Below are positions 6,039 to 9,160 of a stretch of DNA of 9,160 bases, one piece after another. A program made the translations under genes and the position numbers. Below the pieces are notes generated by a model. It ran no database searches. It was not told the DNA's origin and saw only the letters and a program-made list of their open reading frames with translations. Positions within the stretch are counted from its first letter, which is position 1, and the number at the start of each line of letters is the position of its first letter. Origin of the DNA: JBKPDV01 sp046728075 (GTDB lineage Bacteria > Acidobacteriota > Thermoanaerobaculia > UBA5066 > Gp7-AA6); assembly GCA_046728075.1 (NCBI GenBank), contig JBKPDV010000291.1:1-9160 (forward strand), in the 5' to 3' direction.

Positions 6039-6064
6039 CTCGGACCGAGCTTTCGAAATATGAT
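6039..6064 (+). promoter_or_regulatory. Candidate sodC promoter with palindrome
   Basis: TATGAT (6059-6064) is one base from the -10 consensus and would start transcription about 15 bases before the ATG at 6086. No good -35 box is seen at the expected 6036-6041 (GGCCTC), which suggests activator dependence. The perfect inverted repeat CTCGG-A-CCGAG (6039-6049) lies in that -35/spacer region and is a candidate operator. Confidence 0.35.
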
Positions 6065-6073
6065 CCACGGAGT

Positions 6074-6081
6074 AAAGGAGG
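6074..6081 (+). promoter_or_regulatory. Strong Shine-Dalgarno of sodC
   Basis: AAAGGAGG lies four bases before the ATG at 6086. It fixes that start; the same frame is open far upstream, so length alone would not. Confidence 0.85.
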
Positions 6082-6085
6082 ATCC

Positions 6086-6616
6086 ATGAAGACAATCGGA
6101 AGAACCGCCCCTGCGTGTTTCGCGGTGGCGGCGCTGATCTGGGCCGGCTGCGCCTCCGCCAAGGCGCCGGACGGCCCGACGGCAAAGGCCACGCTCGAAT
6201 CCAAGAGCGGGTCGGCCGTGACCGGCACGGCAACCTTCACCGAGCTCCCGACGGGCGGCGTGCGCATGCGCGTACACATCGAGCACGCGTCTCCGGGCAC
6301 CCATGGCCTGCACATCCATGAAAAGGGGGACTGTTCGGATCCGGAGGCGAAGAACGCCGGGGGTCATTTCAATCCGGGCGGAATGCCGCACGCCGGACCG
6401 AAGGAGACGAAACGGCACGCGGGCGACTTCGGCAACATCGAGATCAAGGCCGACGGAACCGGTGACCTCGACATGACCTCGGACATGCTGACGGTCAAGC
6501 CCGGGCCCAACTCCGTCGTCGGACGCGGCGTCGTCTTTCACGAGAAGGCGGACGACCTGACCACGCAGCCCACCGGCAACGCGGGCGGGCGATTTGCGTG
6601 CGGGGTGATTCAATAG
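6086..6616 (+). CDS. sodC: Cu/Zn superoxide dismutase, exported
   Basis: 176 residues, converting superoxide to oxygen and hydrogen peroxide. The N-terminus MKTIGRTAPACFAVAALIWA is a signal sequence. WAGC-A at 19-23 is lipobox-like, so C22 may be lipidated, although W at -3 is atypical; cleavage after CASA is the alternative. The copper ligands are H76 and H78 (GLHIHEKGDC), H94 and H152 (VVFHEK). Zinc is held by the bridging H94 with H102, H111 and D114 (RHAGDFGN). C83 and C172 form the family disulfide and R169 (GGRFACGVI) is the active-site arginine. All key residues are present, so the enzyme should be active in the periplasm or on the outer membrane. It is transcribed divergently from the two-component operon across a 113-bp gap. 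The stop codon TAG merges directly into a heptamer repeat. Confidence 0.97.
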   Translation: MKTIGRTAPACFAVAALIWAGCASAKAPDGPTAKATLESKSGSAVTGTATFTELPTGGVRMRVHIEHASPGTHGLHIHEKGDCSDPEAKNAGGHFNPGGMPHAGPKETKRHAGDFGNIEIKADGTGDLDMTSDMLTVKPGPNSVVGRGVVFHEKADDLTTQPTGNAGGRFACGVIQ

Positions 6617-6670
6617 TCGACAGTCGACAGGTAACAGTCGACAGTCGGTAGTCGGTAGTCGGTAGTCGGT
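6615..6670. repeat. Heptanucleotide tandem array 1 (8 units)
   Basis: Eight exact 7-base steps: AGTCGAC twice, AGGTAAC, AGTCGAC, then AGTCGGT four times. It begins inside the sodC stop codon and ends five bases before the terminator stem. Seven is not a multiple of three, so this is not a coding repeat. Confidence 0.9.
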
Positions 6671-6675
6671 AGCGA

Positions 6676-6709
6676 AGAGGCCGGCCACCGGGCCGCCCTC
6701 TTTCTTTTT
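6676..6709 (+). terminator. Rho-independent terminator of sodC
   Basis: AGAGG-C-CGGCC (6676-6686) pairs with GGCCG-C-CCTCT (6691-6701) across the loop ACCG, with one C·C mismatch in an 11-base stem. TTCTTTTT follows at once (6702-6709). On the minus strand only TTCGCT follows the hairpin, so it works mainly in the sodC direction. Confidence 0.88.
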
Positions 6710-6727
6710 CTCTCAGTCCGCTTCTTC

Positions 6728-6797
6728 CGCCCTTCGCCTTTCGCCCTTCGCCTTTCGCCCTTCGCCGTTCGCCCAGCGCCCAGCACTCAGCGCCCAA
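6728..6797. repeat. Heptanucleotide tandem array 2 (10 units)
   Basis: Ten 7-base units in register: CGCCCTT, CGCCTTT, CGCCCTT, CGCCTTT, CGCCCTT, CGCCGTT, CGCCCAG twice, CACTCAG, CGCCCAA. It ends four bases before the mscL stop. Its consensus is unrelated to array 1 on the other side of the terminator. Confidence 0.88.
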
Positions 6798-6801
6798 AAA
6801 A

Positions 6802-7206
6802 CTACACCGGCTGCGTGCAGGCCTTGCAGCGGGTCGCGGCGGCGGGAATGAGCTCCTTGCACTGCGGACACTCCTTCGTCGGCGCGGCCTCGCCCGGTTT
6901 CGGAAGGAAGGCTTTCATGATCAGGAAGACGACCAGGGCGATGACGAGAAAGTCCACCGCCGATCCGATGAGGTGACCATAAGAGATGGCCGTCTCGGTC
7001 GGTTTTCCGGCCGCATCGACGCCGTGGGCGAGCACGACCTTGGCGTCCCTCCAACTGCCGCCCGGCAGAACCAGGCCGATGATCGGGTTGATCACGTCCT
7101 CGGCGATCGACGTGACGACCTTGCCGACCGCGGCTCCGATGATCACCCCGATCGCAAGCGCGAGGGCATTCTGCTTGACGAGAAAAGCTTTGAACTCCTT
7201 GATCAT
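6802..7206 (-). CDS. mscL: Large-conductance mechanosensitive channel with C-terminal Cys4 tail
   Basis: 134 residues from an ATG with GGAGGAGG upstream. The channel opens under membrane tension to release solutes in hypo-osmotic shock and acts as a homopentamer in the inner membrane. N-terminal IKEFKAFLVKQNALALAIGV and the glycine-rich TM1 pore helix (~14-45: GVIIGAAVGKVV, then DVINPIIG) are classic MscL. The periplasmic loop is ~47-78 and TM2 ~79-101 (SAVDFLVIALVVFLIMKAF). In place of the usual short cytoplasmic helix bundle, residues 111-131 carry CPQC-x10-CKAC (C113, C116, C127, C130), a zinc-ribbon-like knuckle. Other bacterial MscL proteins, to my knowledge, carry similar tails. It lies 27 bp downstream of the DinB-like gene on the same strand, with its own strong ribosome site. 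It converges on sodC. Confidence 0.96.
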   Translation of the reverse strand: MIKEFKAFLVKQNALALAIGVIIGAAVGKVVTSIAEDVINPIIGLVLPGGSWRDAKVVLAHGVDAAGKPTETAISYGHLIGSAVDFLVIALVVFLIMKAFLPKPGEAAPTKECPQCKELIPAAATRCKACTQPV

Positions 7207-7233
7207 GAAAACCTCCTCCGCAACCCCGCGCTT

Positions 7234-7749
7234 CTAATGCACGGGCTCGGTTCCCGGTCGTGTCTGCTCCTGCCGCCAGGCGCTCAGATTGCGCTCGACC
7301 TGGCCGGCGTGCTTCTCCAGGTGCTCGGCGTACGTCGCCAGCCAGTCTTCGGCCGAGTAGGGTCCGCGCTCCGTATGAGTGCCGGCGCTGGCCCAGGCCT
7401 CATTCGGCAGTCGGCGCAGCAGGTCGGTCGTGTAAGCGCGCATGACCTCGACGGCCGCCAGCGCCAACTCGATACGCGACTGGTGGTAGGCGAGAACCGT
7501 CGCCCAGCGATTCTGGTCGAACCCGATGATCGAGGGCTTCTGTTCGGCCACGAGAAAGCGAACGCGCATGGCGGCGTTGGCCTCGGCATCGGCGCAGTGC
7601 GCGAGGATCTCGTGGATGGACCACCGGCCGGCGCCAGGTCTCCAGTTCCACGCCTCGCGCGGAGCCTTGGCGAAGGCTTCCCGGAGCAGGACCGGACCCT
7701 TTTCGTATCGGTCGATCAATTCGGCGCGCTCGGCAGCGGTGTATTTCAT
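7234..7749 (-). CDS. DinB-family (DinB/YfiT-like) putative metal-dependent protein
   Basis: 171 residues from the ATG at 7749, with GGGGAG five bases upstream; an in-frame upstream start adding six residues has no such site. The protein looks all-helical. GRWSIHEILAHCADAE (41-56) is the DinB signature with H51 (or H46). LATYAEHLEKHAGQVER (137-153) gives H143 and H147. Three histidines in these places form the usual divalent-metal site of the DinB fold. Known relatives include bacillithiol and other thiol S-transferases and DNA-damage-inducible proteins of unknown role; no substrate can be named here. NWRPGAGRWS (35-44) is also typical of the family. It precedes mscL and may share its transcript. 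It lies downstream of the structured gap at 7887-8017. Confidence 0.85.
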   Translation of the reverse strand: MKYTAAERAELIDRYEKGPVLLREAFAKAPREAWNWRPGAGRWSIHEILAHCADAEANAAMRVRFLVAEQKPSIIGFDQNRWATVLAYHQSRIELALAAVEVMRAYTTDLLRRLPNEAWASAGTHTERGPYSAEDWLATYAEHLEKHAGQVERNLSAWRQEQTRPGTEPVH

Positions 7750-8036
7750 CCGGTCTCCCCTACACATTCGCGAAGAGTCTAGCCCGGAAAACTGATCGCA
7801 AACACCGGCGGATCAACGCGATGGATCTGCTGTCTCTGTCGAAACCCGAGAGCCCCTCTTGATTCGTCAACCCCGTGACAGTCCGGGTCGCGGCGCGCGA
7901 AGTCTCCCAGAGGGGAGGAGGCGCGCGCCGCGGGAGCGTGAGCGCGCGAGGGACCAGGCTCGCGGTCGAGGCCAGTGGCCGAGCCGAGCGCCGGTGCGCC
8001 GAAAGGCGCAGGTTCGGAGCAAGCGGAAGCGACGGT
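7750..8036. other. 287-bp gap rich in GC inverted repeats (possible structured RNA)
   Basis: No convincing protein frame. Perfect or near-perfect stems follow one another. An 11-bp stem CGCGGCGCGCG (7889-7899) pairs with 7922-7932 and encloses a nested hairpin CTCCC/GGGAG (7904-7908, 7913-7917). GGCTCG/CGAGCC is at 7957-7962 and 7980-7985. TGCGCC-GAAA-GGCGCA is at 7995-8010, inside an outer CCGAG/TTCGG pairing (7984-7988, 8013-8017). The GAAA loop is of the GNRA type only on the plus strand. No SRP, RNase P, tmRNA or tRNA hallmark is recognised. The part from 7750 to ~7880 is AT-richer and could hold the DinB promoter, but no convincing -35/-10 pair was found. Confidence 0.5.
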
Positions 8037-8348
8037 CTACCAGAGCGTGCCGTCGAGAGAGACGACGGTTCTGCGGCCGATCACTTCGGCAGAGTGGCGG
8101 GTTCCGGCGGGCAGGTACAGACGGTCGCCGGGCTTCAAGTCGTAGACCGTTTCGCCCACCGAGATCCGCAGGAAACCTTCGACGACAGCGTCGCATTTTT
8201 CTTGCGCGTGCTCGTGCTCGGGAAAGACGGTCCCCTGGCGATACGCGTAGACGGCGACCTCGTAGCCCTCCCGCTCGAGAACTCCCATGAGCCGCTTTTC
8301 GGTCAATGGCCCGTCTTCTTCTTCCCAGGACACCAGCCGGACGCTCAT
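8037..8348 (-). CDS. Small single-domain cupin protein
   Basis: 103 residues from an ATG overlapping the previous gene's stop (ATGA, 8345-8348). Cupin motif 1 is recognisable: G39-TVFPE-H45-E-H47-AQEKCDAVVE-G58. Motif 2 is G74-DRLYL-P80-AG-TR-H85. H45, H47 and H85 can bind a metal. The glutamate expected four residues after H47 is K51, with E50 beside it. The string HxHxxxKxDxVxxG appears, from memory, in a recognisable cupin subgroup, so the change may be normal for it. The domain fills the whole protein and has no signal peptide. Function is unknown; small cupins act as isomerases, dioxygenases or ligand-binding regulators. Coupling to the FHA-GAF gene suggests a joint role. No ribosome site precedes the ATG, which favours translation by ribosomes ending the upstream gene. 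Confidence 0.88.
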   Translation of the reverse strand: MSVRLVSWEEEDGPLTEKRLMGVLEREGYEVAVYAYRQGTVFPEHEHAQEKCDAVVEGFLRISVGETVYDLKPGDRLYLPAGTRHSAEVIGRRTVVSLDGTLW

Positions 8349-9160
8349 GCGGTTTCGGTGGACCGGCGGACGGCATCACGAATGATGTCTCCCACCTTCC
8401 GTTCGAGATCGTCCAGAAAGGACCGCTGCCCGGCGGGCACCGTCACGACGTTCATCCCGAGCAACACGCGAATGGGGCTTTCCAGTCGGACCGAGCCCAT
8501 CAGAAGAGCCACGTGATCGGCCAATGCCTCGAGAATCTCCAGATCCAGGTCAGTGAAAACACCCCCCTTTTCCCGGCCATCCACATAGAGGAACCCGATC
8601 ACCCTGGCGTCCGCCTTGAGCGGGACGCAGGCCCGGGCGCCCTTACCGAGGTCGCTCGAGCTGCGCTTCTTGCCCGGCATCAGAGGATCGGGCCGCCAGC
8701 TCGAAGCCACAACCGGCTGTCCGGTCTTGAAGACCGTTTCGATCGCGAGGAAGCTTTCCTCGAAGCGGTCATCCAGCTGCTCGAACGGAGGGAATCCGAA
8801 AGCGACCGCCGCGTCCAGCTGTCCGGTCGGCTGCACGAGAAGGATGAAGCCGCGCTGCGCTCCGATCAACTGCTGGACCGACTCGATCAGCCGCCGCAGG
8901 AGAGCCGGCGGTCCGAGATTGGCGTCCAGATCCCGCCGCGCCTCGACGAAGGCCTGCAGCCGCCGGGCGCGCTCCGACAGCAGCGCCTCGACTTTCTCTT
9001 CGGAAAGGCGCTCGAAGCGACCGATCAGGCCGCCGAAGGAGATCCAGTCGTCGTTCTGCAGCGGAATCTCCGTGATCCGAGCGCCGTTGACCGACGTCCC
9101 GTTCTTGCTGCGCAGATCCACGAGAATCCAGTCGTTGCCCGTCCACTGAAAGAGCGCGTG
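8345..9160 (-). CDS. FHA-GAF signalling protein, C-terminal part, runs off window
   Basis: 271 residues are visible and the frame is open to the window's right edge. An internal GTG at 9121 falls in the middle of the FHA domain and is not the start. The fragment opens HALFQWTGNDWILVDLRSKN, then GTSVNG: the end of an FHA domain, which binds phosphothreonine peptides. The HA, the S18-x-N20-G21-T22 and the V24-N25-G26 positions are conserved; the SR-H part lies beyond the edge. A short helical linker (~50-80, LLSERARRLQAFVEARRDLD) leads to a GAF domain at ~83-224 (GAQRGFILLVQ through FLYVDGREKGGVFTDLDLEI). A tail of ~47 residues follows, with no kinase, cyclase or sigma-54 output domain. Such proteins link Ser/Thr phosphorylation to small-ligand sensing. 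The stop overlaps the cupin start as ATGA. Confidence 0.88.
   Translation of the reverse strand, partial: HALFQWTGNDWILVDLRSKNGTSVNGARITEIPLQNDDWISFGGLIGRFERLSEEKVEALLSERARRLQAFVEARRDLDANLGPPALLRRLIESVQQLIGAQRGFILLVQPTGQLDAAVAFGFPPFEQLDDRFEESFLAIETVFKTGQPVVASSWRPDPLMPGKKRSSSDLGKGARACVPLKADARVIGFLYVDGREKGGVFTDLDLEILEALADHVALLMGSVRLESPIRVLLGMNVVTVPAGQRSFLDDLERKVGDIIRDAVRRSTETA

Noticed and set aside
4730..6085. In-frame extension upstream of sodC
   Set aside because: The open frame continues far upstream, but the strong AAAGGAGG site and the signal peptide place the start at 6086.
6676..6709. Bidirectional terminator serving mscL as well
   Set aside because: On the minus strand the hairpin is followed by TTCGCT only, without a U tract.
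6615..6797. CRISPR array
   Set aside because: Units are 7 bases in direct tandem with no spacers and no cas genes.
7887..8017. RNase P RNA, SRP RNA or tRNA
   Set aside because: No GAGGAAAGTC or GGAAGCAGC-type core and no cloverleaf; the TTCGG near 8013 is not in a T-arm context.

Overview
The window is high-GC DNA (roughly two thirds G+C by eye), with tightly packed genes, frequent GTG starts and 4-base ATGA/GTGA overlaps. An outer-membrane-bearing bacterium is likely, because an exported Cu/Zn superoxide dismutase and a secreted metallo-beta-lactamase-fold protein are present. The gene content and short-period repeats would fit an Acidobacteriota-like lineage, but the sequence does not prove this. 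All genes except sodC lie on the minus strand.

Layout from left to right: a 5'-end fragment of a crotonase-family gene (1-479), an exported MBL-fold hydrolase (537-1469) and a class-I glutamine amidotransferase/peptidase C26 (1502-2236). These three are close enough to be one minus-strand transcription unit. Next comes 576 bp without a gene (2237-2812), holding a strong stem-loop and two copies of an ~81-bp bipartite repeat. A thiolase (2813-3988) follows. A G-rich octamer tract (4021-4060) separates it from a four-gene chain read from right to left: a 23-residue leader ORF (5901-5972), a 70-residue two-helix membrane protein (5692-5904), an OmpR-type response regulator (5006-5695) and a histidine kinase with no membrane or sensor part (4069-4947). 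The first three are joined by 4-base overlaps.

sodC (6086-6616) is transcribed divergently from that chain and ends in a clear intrinsic terminator. The terminator lies between two unrelated heptanucleotide tandem arrays. Beyond them, on the minus strand, are mscL with a C-terminal CxxC-CxxC tail and a DinB-like protein. A 287-bp gap follows that is unusually dense in GC-rich inverted repeats. The right end has a cupin overlapped (ATGA) by the 3' part of an FHA-GAF protein that runs off the window.

Functionally, the thiolase and crotonase suggest acyl-CoA metabolism. sodC, mscL, the two-component genes and the FHA-GAF protein suggest envelope and stress sensing. The points most worth a second look are the sensor-less kinase coupled to a small membrane protein, the bipartite repeat, the paired heptamer arrays and the structured gap at 7887-8017. 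I see no tRNA, rRNA, CRISPR array, transposase or phage gene.
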